Below, piece by piece: positions 34,112 to 42,546 of a stretch of 64,000 nucleotides of DNA; the first letter of the stretch is position 1, and every line of letters starts with the position of its first letter. The DNA is from CAVQHY01 sp963712465 (lineage in GTDB: Bacteria > Actinomycetota > Thermoleophilia > Gaiellales > Gaiellaceae), in NCBI GenBank assembly GCA_963712465.1, contig CAVQHY010000004.1, positions 248,001 through 312,000 of the forward strand. Direction: 5' to 3'. The notes under the pieces were generated by a model, which saw only the letters and a program-made list of their open reading frames with translations, had not been told where the DNA came from and did no database searches. The position numbers were made by a program, and so were the translations under genes.

Positions 34112-34603
34112 CTACCTGGTCGCGAGCTCGCGCGGCGCCTCGAGCGGAGGCGCGTCGGCGAGCACGTCGACGAGCAGGCGCTCGACCGTGTCACGCCAGG
34201 CGGTCTCGTCGAGCTCGCGCCGAAGGCCGTGCCACCGCATGAACCTGCGCTTGCCGAGGTGATCGAGGGCGCGGATCGCGCCCATCACGAGCGCGAAGTC
34301 CTCGTCGGGCACCGCCTGCTTCAGCTCGTGCTTGGCGTCGGCCGCCGGCGCAAAGGTGCCCTCGGCCACGCCCTGCCAGTAGGCGTGCTGGAAGACGCAC
34401 CCGGACACTCCCCCTCCGGGCTTCCAGTTCCTCCCACCACCCCACCCCCGCCCTGTCGGGCGCGACCCCATCCAGCAGCCGATGGTCAGACCGAGGCGCG
34501 ATTCCTGGATGCCCCGGAGCGCGAGCTGGAGAAGCCGTCGACCGTCTCTGTCGGCGGCCAGCGCGGCGAGCTCGTCGTGGGCGATGCGCTCTTCACGGGT
34601 CAC
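34112..34603 (-). CDS. Unknown protein in the diol dehydratase operon, with in-frame G-rich repeat
   Basis: 163 aa from a GTG. No domain recognised. The parts flanking residue 46-70 look like one alpha-helical protein: an N-terminal MTREERIAHDELAALAADRD with LLQLALRGIQESRLGL, then VFQHAYWQGVAEGTF, and a later ALDHLGKRRFMRWHG. Between them sits a low-complexity stretch (WMGSRPTGRGWGGGRNWK and GGGVSG) encoded by a G-rich DNA repeat at 34395-34470 that seems inserted in frame. Located between the small dehydratase subunit and the reactivase, so it probably serves the dehydratase, for instance in assembly or cobalamin exchange (inference). Confidence 0.62.
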   Translation of the reverse strand: MTREERIAHDELAALAADRDGRRLLQLALRGIQESRLGLTIGCWMGSRPTGRGWGGGRNWKPGGGVSGCVFQHAYWQGVAEGTFAPAADAKHELKQAVPDEDFALVMGAIRALDHLGKRRFMRWHGLRRELDETAWRDTVERLLVDVLADAPPLEAPRELATR

Positions 34604-34635
34604 GCGAGACCTCCTGGAACGAGTTCCCCGTCATG

Positions 34636-35031
34636 CTACGCAATCAGACCGCGTCTGACGTACGCGGCCCGTGCCTCGCGGACGAGTGCGGCACAGCGCC
34701 CGGCCCCACGTGAGGAGAGCGAGTCCGCAAGCTCGTCGAGCTCGGCCGCCGACGAGCGTCCCGGCCGAAGCATCTCGTAGAAGCGCAGGAGCTCCTCGTC
34801 CGAGAAGGCGACGAGCTCGCCGCCGCGGCGGAGGTTCTCGCCGAGCTGCGGGTTGCCACCTCGCTCGGCGAAAGCGGCCTGGAGGTCGAGCGTCTCGGCT
34901 GAGATACGGAGGTCGGCGGATCCCAGCTCGTCGGCCAGCACGGCGGAGAGCGTGACGTCGGAGACGGCGCGGCCGGACGCCGTCCGCACCCGGTCCCGGG
35001 CAGACGAGAGCGGATAGCTCAGCTCAACCAC
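34636..35031 (-). CDS. Diol/glycerol dehydratase small subunit (PduE-like)
   Basis: 131 aa from a GTG at 35031. ISAETLDLQAAFAERGGNPQLGENLRR and LLRFYEMLRPGRSSAAELDELAD are characteristic of the gamma subunit of B12-dependent diol/glycerol dehydratases. Its start overlaps the large/medium fusion stop by 13 bp. Needed with the fused subunit for a complete holoenzyme. Confidence 0.85.
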   Translation of the reverse strand: MVELSYPLSSARDRVRTASGRAVSDVTLSAVLADELGSADLRISAETLDLQAAFAERGGNPQLGENLRRGGELVAFSDEELLRFYEMLRPGRSSAAELDELADSLSSRGAGRCAALVREARAAYVRRGLIA

Positions 35032-37274
35032 GTCGCCTCCACCTCGACCGGCTCCTCGGCGCGCGTGCACCCACGCTCGATCGCGACGAGCTGGACGACG
35101 CGGGCGTGATGCTTCGGCCCGAGCGGCTCGCTCGACTCGGGCAGCAGGAGCGGCTCGGGAGCGACTCCCTTCGCGTACCGCGCCGCGTTGCGTCCGAGGC
35201 CCCGGTACAGCTCCGGGGTTACCCGTGGCGCGATCGAGAACAGCTCGAGGTTGCCGAGCGGCGGCAGGTCGGCGCGATGGATGAGCGCGGTGCCCTTCGC
35301 CTGCAGGCCTACGGACACGCCGGAGCCGGAGAGCTGTGCGGCCGTCCAGCCGATGTTGCCGAGGTCGATCGAGCGGCGCACGCGGACGAGCCGGCTGGGC
35401 AGGCCTTCCTCCTCGATCCCCGCCAGCACCTGGCGCAGCAGCTCGGCGACGGTGAGCCCGCCGAGCGTGACCCAGATCTCCTCCGCGTAGGCAGGGGAGA
35501 GTCCGACGACGACCTCGTCGGGTCGCGGCCGGCAGCGGGCCGGGCCGAGCTCGACCAGCTCGAGGCAGCCGATCCCCCGCGCCTGCTCGGCGGCCAGATC
35601 CTCGGGCGACCAGACCTGTCGCACGCGCGCGACCTCGGCGCGCCGATCGGGCGACATCCGGTAGCCGGAGCCGGGGCCCGCGTAGTCGTTCGGATCGGAG
35701 AGGCTCGAGAGGACACGCATCTCCTCGTCGAAGATCGCCGAGGTCTGGAGGAAATCGCCCAGGAGTCGCTGACGGAGCATCTCCATCAGTCGCTCGGCCT
35801 CGACCTCGTACCCATGGGCGGCCAGGGCCCGCACCGCGTCGAGCGCGGTCAGACCCCGCTCCATGATCCGGTCGCCGGCGGTCGGGGCGAGGTCGGCCGG
35901 GAGCTCCGGGACGTCGAGGCTTCCGTGCGCGAGGACGCACGCCTCGACGTCCTCGTCGGAGAACGTCGCGAGGCCGAGCTCCGCGTAGACGTCCCTGCAC
36001 GCCTCGGCGGCTCGGCGGCGGACGGCGAGCAGCTCCACGTCGTCGCGCGCGCGCAGGCCGCCTTCGAAGCCCCAGTCGCGCTGGATCACGAGGTAGTCGT
36101 CGAGATCCTCCGCGTTCATGTTCGACGGGCCGAACGCATTGTCGTAGGCGGGGATCGAGCCGAAGCCGGAGAAGAGGAAGTCCGAGCCCGCGAGGAGGAG
36201 CGGGAGCGTATGGGCGGTGCGGCGGATGTCGGAGGCGGACATCAGCGTGTCGTTGCCCGTGCACGACTCGAGGCCGTGGAGCATGACGCAGAGGTTCTCG
36301 GCGATCACCTCGCGCATCCCGTCGGGCACGGAGGCGGTGACGTTGACGCCGTCGATGCCGCCGTTCTGGACGCCCTGCGCGCCCGCGGCGCGAGTCACGG
36401 CGATGCAGCGCGCCTCGAGGTAGAGCATCGACTTGCCCTCGCTCGCGCCCATCAGCACCTCGGCGCCCGATCCCGACGTGAAGCGCATCTTCAGGCCTCT
36501 CGACGCGTAGCACGCGGCGAGGAACGCCTTCGACCACGGAGTGTCGTCACCGTCGACGAAGACCTGCTCGGTGCCGTAGACGGAGACTGTCTCCGCGTAC
36601 GTCGTCAGCCCGCGCATGCCGAGCTCGAGCTCGGTCGCCTCCTCGACCGAGCACTGGGTCAGCGCGCCCGCACCGGCCACCTGGCTGCCGACGAGGAGCG
36701 CCAGCGCGTTCGAGGGCGAGTCGCGCAGGACGGGCACGGTCGTCTCCAGCTCGCGGAAGCCGAGCGCGGCGGCGGCCGCTGCATCGGCGGCGATCAGGAG
36801 CGGGTGGTCGACGCGGTTGGTGACGTGCGCCTGGATCGACGGCGTCCGGCGCGCGCGCATCTTCTGCATCGCCTGGAGGATCTCGACCGGGGTGAGCAGC
36901 GCGAGCGTCTCGGCGATCTTCGCAGGCGTCATCCCGGCGACGAGGCGGGTGATCTCCTCGCGGGGCACGGCCGGGTCGACGAGCGTCCGGGCGAACGCGA
37001 GGGTGTCGAGGGCCATCGCCTCCTCGGCGATCGAGGTGTCGATGCCGTGGCGGGCGATGAACTCGTCCAGGAGGTCGAACTCGGCCTCGGGCTTGCCGTC
37101 GAGCTCGACGACGCGGCCGTCCTCGACGCGAAGGGACGGCCGGGGGTCGTTCGGGCTCGAGAACGCGACGAGGCCGAGCGCCGGGTCCTCGGGAACGAGG
37201 TTGTCGCGGCTGATCGGCCTCGTCGCGTAGTACTGCGATCGGAGCGAGGTCTTGTCCCGATCGAGGATGCTCAT
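35019..37274 (-). CDS. B12-dependent diol/glycerol dehydratase, fused large and medium subunits
   Basis: 751 aa from the ATG at 37274. Residues 1 to about 555 are the TIM-barrel large subunit (landmarks TEQVFVDGDDTPWSKAFL, GSGAEVLMGASEGKSMLYLE, GVNVTASVPDGMREV, LFSGFGSIPAYDNAFG). From about residue 560 it continues without a break as the medium subunit (VVVGLSPAYAEEIWVTLGGLT, GIEEEGLPSRLVRVRR, SGSGVSVGLQAKGTALIH), as in other actinobacterial fusions. It converts 1,2-diols or glycerol to aldehydes by adenosylcobalamin radical chemistry. First gene of the operon with small subunit, unknown protein and reactivases. No shell-protein genes are in view, so it is likely cytosolic. Confidence 0.9.
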   Translation of the reverse strand: MSILDRDKTSLRSQYYATRPISRDNLVPEDPALGLVAFSSPNDPRPSLRVEDGRVVELDGKPEAEFDLLDEFIARHGIDTSIAEEAMALDTLAFARTLVDPAVPREEITRLVAGMTPAKIAETLALLTPVEILQAMQKMRARRTPSIQAHVTNRVDHPLLIAADAAAAAALGFRELETTVPVLRDSPSNALALLVGSQVAGAGALTQCSVEEATELELGMRGLTTYAETVSVYGTEQVFVDGDDTPWSKAFLAACYASRGLKMRFTSGSGAEVLMGASEGKSMLYLEARCIAVTRAAGAQGVQNGGIDGVNVTASVPDGMREVIAENLCVMLHGLESCTGNDTLMSASDIRRTAHTLPLLLAGSDFLFSGFGSIPAYDNAFGPSNMNAEDLDDYLVIQRDWGFEGGLRARDDVELLAVRRRAAEACRDVYAELGLATFSDEDVEACVLAHGSLDVPELPADLAPTAGDRIMERGLTALDAVRALAAHGYEVEAERLMEMLRQRLLGDFLQTSAIFDEEMRVLSSLSDPNDYAGPGSGYRMSPDRRAEVARVRQVWSPEDLAAEQARGIGCLELVELGPARCRPRPDEVVVGLSPAYAEEIWVTLGGLTVAELLRQVLAGIEEEGLPSRLVRVRRSIDLGNIGWTAAQLSGSGVSVGLQAKGTALIHRADLPPLGNLELFSIAPRVTPELYRGLGRNAARYAKGVAPEPLLLPESSEPLGPKHHARVVQLVAIERGCTRAEEPVEVEATWLS

Positions 37275-37366
37275 GCACCAGAGGGTAGTACGCTGAGGCT
37301 GCGGGCGTGAAGCCGCGGGCGGTTTTGGGACTGCACCCGACTCGGAGTGAGGTGTCGCTCGTGAGG

Positions 37367-37873
37367 TCAGCCCAGCGGCCGGGCCGGGTCGACGCCCTCG
37401 TGCCGCAGCAGCTGCTCCTTGAACTCGAGCCCACCGGTGTAGCCGCGAAGGTTGCCGTCGCTGCCGACGACGCGGTGGCACGGCACGACGATCGGGATCG
37501 GATTCGTTGCGCAGGCGTGGCCGGCGGCGCGGAATGCGCGGGCGTTTCCCGCGCGGCCGGCGAGCTCGGTGTAGGTCACCGTCTGGCCGAACGGGATCTG
37601 CGCCATCTCCTCGAGCACGCGCAGGTGAAAGCCCCGCGCGAGCCGGAGGTCGAGCGGGAGCGCGAACTCCCGCCCGCGGCCCGCGAAGTACCCGTCGAGC
37701 TCCCGTCGCACCGGCTCGAGCTCGCGCGATGATCTCGCCACGGGCTCGTCGAGCTCGCCGAGCACCGCGGCCGGCTCCTCGCTCGGGAGGCCGATGCGGA
37801 CGACACCACGCTCGCCAAAGACCGCAAGCAATGGCCCGATCGGCGTCTCGATCTCGTCGTAGGCGAGCGTCAC
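37367..37873 (-). CDS. ogt: Methylated-DNA--protein-cysteine methyltransferase
   Basis: 168 aa. Active-site Cys132 in IPIVVPCHRVVG, with the upstream winged-helix segment PFGQTVTYTELA and the arginine-finger stretch RAFRAAG. It removes O6-alkyl groups from guanine by irreversible transfer to the cysteine. The ATG overlaps the end of the Ada-AlkA gene by 4 bp (ATGA), so repair functions are co-expressed. Stands without an Ada regulatory domain of its own. Confidence 0.93.
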   Translation of the reverse strand: MTLAYDEIETPIGPLLAVFGERGVVRIGLPSEEPAAVLGELDEPVARSSRELEPVRRELDGYFAGRGREFALPLDLRLARGFHLRVLEEMAQIPFGQTVTYTELAGRAGNARAFRAAGHACATNPIPIVVPCHRVVGSDGNLRGYTGGLEFKEQLLRHEGVDPARPLG

Positions 37874-39303
37874 GCGGCCGCCTCGAGCGTCTCCGCGGCG
37901 ACCGTCCAGAGGTAGAACGCGCCGTAGGCCCGCCAGGGCCGCCAGGCCTCGGCGTCGCCCGACGGAAGCGCGCGGCGAAGCCAGAGATCACCGGCCGGGA
38001 AGGCGTCGGGGTCGGCCAGCGCCCGCATCGCGACGTACTCGACCGTCCACGGGCCGATGCCCGGAATCTCCGTCAGGAGCCGCCGGGTCTCGTCGAACGA
38101 GGCGGTGGGTCGCAGGTCGAGCTCGCCGGCCGCCACCGCTCGGGCGATTCTGCGGATTGTCGCGGCGCGAGCATGAGGCATCCCCACCGCCGCGACGTCC
38201 GCCTCGGCGAGAGCGTCGGCGGTCGGGAACGCGTGCGTGAGCTCGCCGTCGGGGTGAGGGAGCGGCTCGCCGAAGCGCTGCACCAGACGGCCGGCGACCG
38301 TCATCGCGCCGCGCACGCTCACCTGCTGGCCGAGCACGGCGCGCACTGCGAGCTCGAATCCGTCCCAGGCGCCGGGGACACGCAGGCCCGGCAAGGCGCG
38401 CACGCGCGCGGCGAGGAGCGGATCGCGGCCGAGCACGGCGGCGATCTCGGCCGGGTCGGCGGCGAGGTCGAGCACCCGTTTCGCCTGCTCGACGGCCGCG
38501 GCCACGCTCTCGACGCCGAGCCCGCGCAGCCGCACGACGACGACGGGCGGGACGTGCTCGAGCTCGACGATCCCGAGCGCGTCCATCGCGCGAACCACTC
38601 GCGCGTAGCCGCCGGCCGTCACGCGCTCGACGCCGGGAATCACCCGTGCGGAGAGAAACGCCAGCAGCGCGTCCCATGCGAGCGGCGGACGGTACGGGAG
38701 GCGAAGCTCGAGCGCGCCGGGACCGCCGGCGCCGGGAGCGCGGCGAAGCTCCCGCGGGGCCTGGCCGTACGTTGCGCGGATCGCCTCGTTGAACCGCCTG
38801 AGGCTCGCGAACCCCGCGGCTCGCGACACCTCGGTCATCGGCAAGCCCGTCTGGTCGATCAACGTCCGGGCGAGCTGGACGCGTCGGGTGCGCGCGATCG
38901 CACCAGGCGGCGCGCCGAGCTGCGCGGCGAAGAGCCGACGGAGCTGGCGCTCGCCGACGCAGAGCTCGCCGGCGAGGTCACGGGCGTCGTGGTGATCGAG
39001 GTAGCCGTCGGCGACGAGCCGCAGGGCGCGGGCGACGAGCGCGGAGCCGCCGGCCCATTCCGCTGTGTCCGGCGCGAGCTCGGGGCGGCACCGGCGGCAG
39101 GATCGCAGGCCGGCCGCCTCGGCCGCGGCGGCGGTGGGATAGAAGCGCACGTTCTCGCGCCGCGGCGACGGAGCAGGGCACACCGGCCGGCAGTAGATCC
39201 TCGTCGAGTGCACCCCGATGAAGAAGCGCCCGTCGAAGCGCGCGTCCCGGCTGGCCGAAGCCCGCCAGCACGCGTCGAAGTCGAGGTCCACGACGGCGAG
39301 CAT
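37870..39303 (-). CDS. alkA: Ada/AlkA fusion: metal-sensing, AraC HTH and 3-methyladenine glycosylase
   Basis: 477 aa, three parts. Residues 1-80 are the Ada N-terminal methyl-phosphotriester sensor with zinc cysteines 38, 42, 69 and 72 (CRPVCPAP, CRRC). Residues 85-190 are an AraC-type helix-turn-helix (RLFAAQLGAPPGAIARTRRVQ). From about 200 it is an AlkA domain ending in HhH-GPD with EIPGIGPWTVEYVAMR and the catalytic Asp439 in FPAGDLWLRRAL. It excises alkylated bases and probably activates its own operon when methylated. This domain order is common in Actinobacteria. Upstream partner of ogt. Confidence 0.92.
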   Translation of the reverse strand: MLAVVDLDFDACWRASASRDARFDGRFFIGVHSTRIYCRPVCPAPSPRRENVRFYPTAAAAEAAGLRSCRRCRPELAPDTAEWAGGSALVARALRLVADGYLDHHDARDLAGELCVGERQLRRLFAAQLGAPPGAIARTRRVQLARTLIDQTGLPMTEVSRAAGFASLRRFNEAIRATYGQAPRELRRAPGAGGPGALELRLPYRPPLAWDALLAFLSARVIPGVERVTAGGYARVVRAMDALGIVELEHVPPVVVVRLRGLGVESVAAAVEQAKRVLDLAADPAEIAAVLGRDPLLAARVRALPGLRVPGAWDGFELAVRAVLGQQVSVRGAMTVAGRLVQRFGEPLPHPDGELTHAFPTADALAEADVAAVGMPHARAATIRRIARAVAAGELDLRPTASFDETRRLLTEIPGIGPWTVEYVAMRALADPDAFPAGDLWLRRALPSGDAEAWRPWRAYGAFYLWTVAAETLEAAA

Positions 39304-39346
39304 AGCCCTCGGGGAGCCAGACGTCTGGCCGCTTTCGGACCTTGCC

Positions 39347-40345
39347 CTACGACCGTGACTCGTCGATCGAGAGCACGATCTTGCCGAAGCGTTCCGGGGC
39401 GTCCAGGCGCCGATGCGCCTCCCCGGCCTGGGCCAGCGGGAACACGCTGTCGATCACCGGCCGCCACGACGCCTCCGCGCAGTGGGCGAGCAGCGCATCG
39501 AACTCGCGCGGGCTCCCGAGCGTGGTTCCCTGGATCCGGATGTGCTTGAAGAAGAGCTGTGCGATCTCGACCTCGCCCCGCTCGCCGTCGGTGTCGCCGA
39601 AGACGACGAGCCGTCCGCCCGGGGCCAGCGCGCGAAAGGCGCCTGCCCAGACGGCGCCGCCGACCGAGTCGACGATCACGTCTACGGGCGCGACGCGCTC
39701 GGGCCAGTCGGGAGCTCGGTAGTCCGCGCCGCCCTCGGCGCCGAGAGATCTCGCCCGCTCGAGCTTCTCGTCGCCCGAGGTCGTGACCAGGACGCGTGCG
39801 CCGAGCGCCGACGCGATCTGGATCGCGAACACCGCGACGCCGCCGCCCGCTCCGGGCACGAGCACCGTCCGGCCCGGCCCGGCCCCGCCGAGCGTGACGA
39901 CCGCGCGCCACGCGGTCAGCGCGGCGACCGGAAGCGCGGCGGTCTCCGCCCATGACCAGCCCGGCGGCTTCGGCCGCACCTGCTCGGCGCGCACGACGAT
40001 CCGCTCGGCGTACGTCCCCTGAGTCGGGACGCCGAGGATCTCGAAGCCCGGCGCCGGGACGTCCTCGGCGTCGCCCCAGCCGATGCCCGGATAGATGACG
40101 ACCTCGGCGCCGACGGCGACGTCCGTGACGCCCTCGCCGACGGCTGACACGACGCCGGCACCGTCCGAGCCCAGCACGGCCGGAAGGGCCACCTTGCCGC
40201 CGTTTCGAATCCACCAGTCGCGGCGGTTGAGTGACGCCGCGACGAGGTCGACGCGCACCTCTCCGGCGCCCGGCGCGGGGTCGGGACGCTCGGTCGCAAC
40301 GAGCCCGTCGGGCGACCCGAACGAAACGAGCTCGACGGCGAGCAC
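39347..40345 (-). CDS. Quinone oxidoreductase-like MDR dehydrogenase
   Basis: 332 aa zinc-free MDR-family protein. The N-terminus EVRVDLVAASLNRRDWWIRNG and LGSDGAGVV lack the zinc ligands, and the cofactor loop VPGAGGGVAVFAIQIASALGA is the NADPH site of the QOR group. Probably an NADPH-dependent enone or quinone reductase. Monocistronic; nothing informative next to it apart from a divergent FAD oxidase 140 bp away. Confidence 0.85.
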   Translation of the reverse strand: MLAVELVSFGSPDGLVATERPDPAPGAGEVRVDLVAASLNRRDWWIRNGGKVALPAVLGSDGAGVVSAVGEGVTDVAVGAEVVIYPGIGWGDAEDVPAPGFEILGVPTQGTYAERIVVRAEQVRPKPPGWSWAETAALPVAALTAWRAVVTLGGAGPGRTVLVPGAGGGVAVFAIQIASALGARVLVTTSGDEKLERARSLGAEGGADYRAPDWPERVAPVDVIVDSVGGAVWAGAFRALAPGGRLVVFGDTDGERGEVEIAQLFFKHIRIQGTTLGSPREFDALLAHCAEASWRPVIDSVFPLAQAGEAHRRLDAPERFGKIVLSIDESRS

Positions 40346-40484
40346 GCGGCGTTACTTGCGCGTCTCGGGAGCCCGCTTCGCGAGGCTGCGGTCGAGCCGG
40401 CACCACGAGCGCCCGGCGCAGCAGTTTCGCCCGGCCATCGTCACCCATCTGTCGACGAAGCCGAACGCGGAGCGCAGGTGCCTC

Positions 40485-41669
40485 ATGAACCATGATGATA
40501 CGCGCATGCGGGCGGACGTGGCCGTTGTCGGAGCCGGGCTGTTCGGCACGAGCATCGCCTTCCAGCTCGCGCGTCGCGGCCTCTCGGTGACGCTTGTCGA
40601 GCGGGATGTGCCGTGTGCGGGCGACTCCGGCCTGTCGTTCTCGATGGTGCGGCGCCACTACTCGAACGAGAGCGTCGCGCGCCTGGCAATGCGTGGGGTC
40701 GAGGTGATCCAGAACTGGAAGGACGAGGTCGGTGTCGGCAGCTCCGGCTTCGTCCGCACGGGCTACCTGCTCACGGCCGACGCGGACCGGCGCCCTGCGC
40801 TCGAGGAGAACGTGCGCAGGCTCGTCTCCTGGGGGCTCGACACGCGGGTCGTCGAGCCGGACGAGATCGCCGAGATCGAGCCGCTGCTCGCGCTCGACGG
40901 CATCGCCGGAGGCGCGTACGAGGCAGACGCCGGGTTCGCGGATGCCCACACGATGACTCTCTCCTGGTTCGCCGCGGGGGTGAGGGAGGGGGTCGTTCCG
41001 CTGCTCGGCTGCGCTGCGGACGGCATCGCGCTCGCCGGCGATCGGGTTCGCGGCCTCGAGACCGAGCACGGTCTCGTCGAGGCGGGGGTCGTGGTCAACG
41101 CGGCCGGCGGCTGGGGGCAAGCGCTCGCACGCACCGCCGGGATCGAGCTACCGGTCGCGCTCCGGCGCCTTCAGGTGTCGGTAATGCGCCAGTCGCCCGA
41201 GCGCCCGCATGCCCGGGTGACCCTCTCGGACATGCTCTCGAACCTGGTTTTGCGCCCCGACCGGGGAAGCCAGGCGCTCGTCGTCGCCTACCAGCCCCCG
41301 ACGGAATACGAGGAGCGGGACGAGTGCCCGGTCGAGCTCGACGCCGACTACGAGGGGTTCGTGCGGGCGGCGCTGCGAGAGCGCTTCCCGTCGTACGCGG
41401 ACGCCGAGTGGCTCGGCGGCTGGGCGGGAGCCTACGACTACACACCCGACTGGAACCCGCTCCTCGGCTGGGCGCCGGGGATCGAGGGCCTCTACCTGGC
41501 GCTCGGCTGGTCGGGCCACGGCTTCAAGCTCCCCGCTGCGGTCGGCGAGGTCGCCGCCGCACAGATCGCCGGGGACGCGCCGCCGATCGACGTGTCCGAG
41601 CTCGACCCCGGCCGGTTCGAGCGAGGTAAGGCGCTGAGGCTCGCGTACGGCCCCGGGGCGCGCGCCTGA
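40485..41669 (+). CDS. FAD-dependent amine/amino-acid oxidase (DAO family)
   Basis: 394 aa from the ATG at 40485, which has a purine-rich run before it; an internal ATG at 40506 is equally possible. DVAVVGAGLFGTSIAFQLAR is the FAD Rossmann loop and VVNAAGGWGQALA and GWSGHGFKLPAAVGE are the C-terminal FAD motifs of the DAO fold. The mid region VEPDEIAEIEPLLAL is like sarcosine oxidase/dimethylglycine dehydrogenase beta subunits. It would oxidise a secondary amine or amino acid, releasing an aldehyde or keto acid. Followed on the same strand by a papain-like gene and a glutamine-synthetase-like ligase. Confidence 0.87.
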   Translation: MNHDDTRMRADVAVVGAGLFGTSIAFQLARRGLSVTLVERDVPCAGDSGLSFSMVRRHYSNESVARLAMRGVEVIQNWKDEVGVGSSGFVRTGYLLTADADRRPALEENVRRLVSWGLDTRVVEPDEIAEIEPLLALDGIAGGAYEADAGFADAHTMTLSWFAAGVREGVVPLLGCAADGIALAGDRVRGLETEHGLVEAGVVVNAAGGWGQALARTAGIELPVALRRLQVSVMRQSPERPHARVTLSDMLSNLVLRPDRGSQALVVAYQPPTEYEERDECPVELDADYEGFVRAALRERFPSYADAEWLGGWAGAYDYTPDWNPLLGWAPGIEGLYLALGWSGHGFKLPAAVGEVAAAQIAGDAPPIDVSELDPGRFERGKALRLAYGPGARA

Positions 41670-41733
41670 CCCGCCTGGCTTCCGCGGCCCTCGCCTCTTA
41701 CGATAGGCGCGCCATGCACGCCCTCGACGCCCG

Positions 41734-42546
41734 ATGCTCGTGACCGCAGCGGTGGACACGACCGTCCTCGGCTCGGCGCGGCTTTCGGCCCTCCATGCCG
41801 AGGAGCGCCAGCAGAAGGACAACCTCTGCGGCTGCTTCTGGGCCGCGCTCGTCCTCAGGGCACACGGAATCGAGGAGGTCGGCGGGGAGCCCGTCGATCA
41901 GGATCTCGTCGCCGTCCGGGCCGGGTCGCTGCTGCCGCCGCCGAGCGACGACGACGTTCCTCCGGGCGCGACGCCGCGTCAGGACTACCGCCTCCCGATC
42001 CCGGTCGTCGAGGACAGGGCCGTCACGGGCACGGCGGCGGCTCCGCTCGCCGAAGCGATCGAGCAGCTCTCGGGGGGCGCGCTCGGCGTCGTCCCGGTCG
42101 CGGGGCCGTGGAGCGCCGAGACGGTCGTCGGCCTCTGCGAGGAGGCCGCGGCGGCCGGCGAGGTCACCCTGATCGCGAACGTCCGCACCGGGCGCTTCTG
42201 GGGCTCGCGGCTGACGCCGGGGGATGTGCTGAACGCGGTCGCCGGTCTTCCGGTCAGCCCTCCGCCTCCGGACTGGGACGTCGGCCACTTCGTCACGCTG
42301 GCGGCGCTCCTGCGCAGCTCGCCGGCCGCATTCGTCGTCGTGCGCGACACGTACCCCACGCTCGGCTGGGACGGCTATTACGTGCAGCCTGCGCAGGCCG
42401 TGGCTGCTGCCCTCGAACGCGGCGACGGGCGGGCCGGCGGCGTCCTGTGCGTCGCTCCTGCGCCCGAGGCCGAGCGGCTCCGCGCCCGCCTCACGGAACG
42501 GTTCGAGCTCACCCTGTGGGACAACGGCACGCCGACGCGCGGATGA
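41734..42546 (+). CDS. Papain-like fold protein of unknown family, coupled to a GS-like ligase
   Basis: 270 aa, no signal peptide or membrane helix. The segment RQQKDNLCGCFWAALVLRAHG matches the papain-type active-site strand: an oxyanion Gln (26/27), nucleophile Cys32, and CG.FWA like CGSCWA. Later WDVGHFVTL (His185) and VVVRDTYPTLGWDGYYV (Asp205) complete a Cys-His-Asp set in the right order. The middle (PVDQDLVAVRAGSLLP) is unlike known families. The stop is directly followed by the ATG of a glutamine-synthetase-family gene, so the two act together. Peptidase, amidase or transglutaminase-type activity on a gamma-glutamyl product is an inference; not verified. Confidence 0.6.
   Translation: MLVTAAVDTTVLGSARLSALHAEERQQKDNLCGCFWAALVLRAHGIEEVGGEPVDQDLVAVRAGSLLPPPSDDDVPPGATPRQDYRLPIPVVEDRAVTGTAAAPLAEAIEQLSGGALGVVPVAGPWSAETVVGLCEEAAAAGEVTLIANVRTGRFWGSRLTPGDVLNAVAGLPVSPPPPDWDVGHFVTLAALLRSSPAAFVVVRDTYPTLGWDGYYVQPAQAVAAALERGDGRAGGVLCVAPAPEAERLRARLTERFELTLWDNGTPTRG

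Noticed and set aside
36616..37230. Plus-strand 204-codon frame opposite the diol dehydratase
   Set aside because: Ser/Arg-rich shadow antisense to strongly conserved dehydratase sequence.
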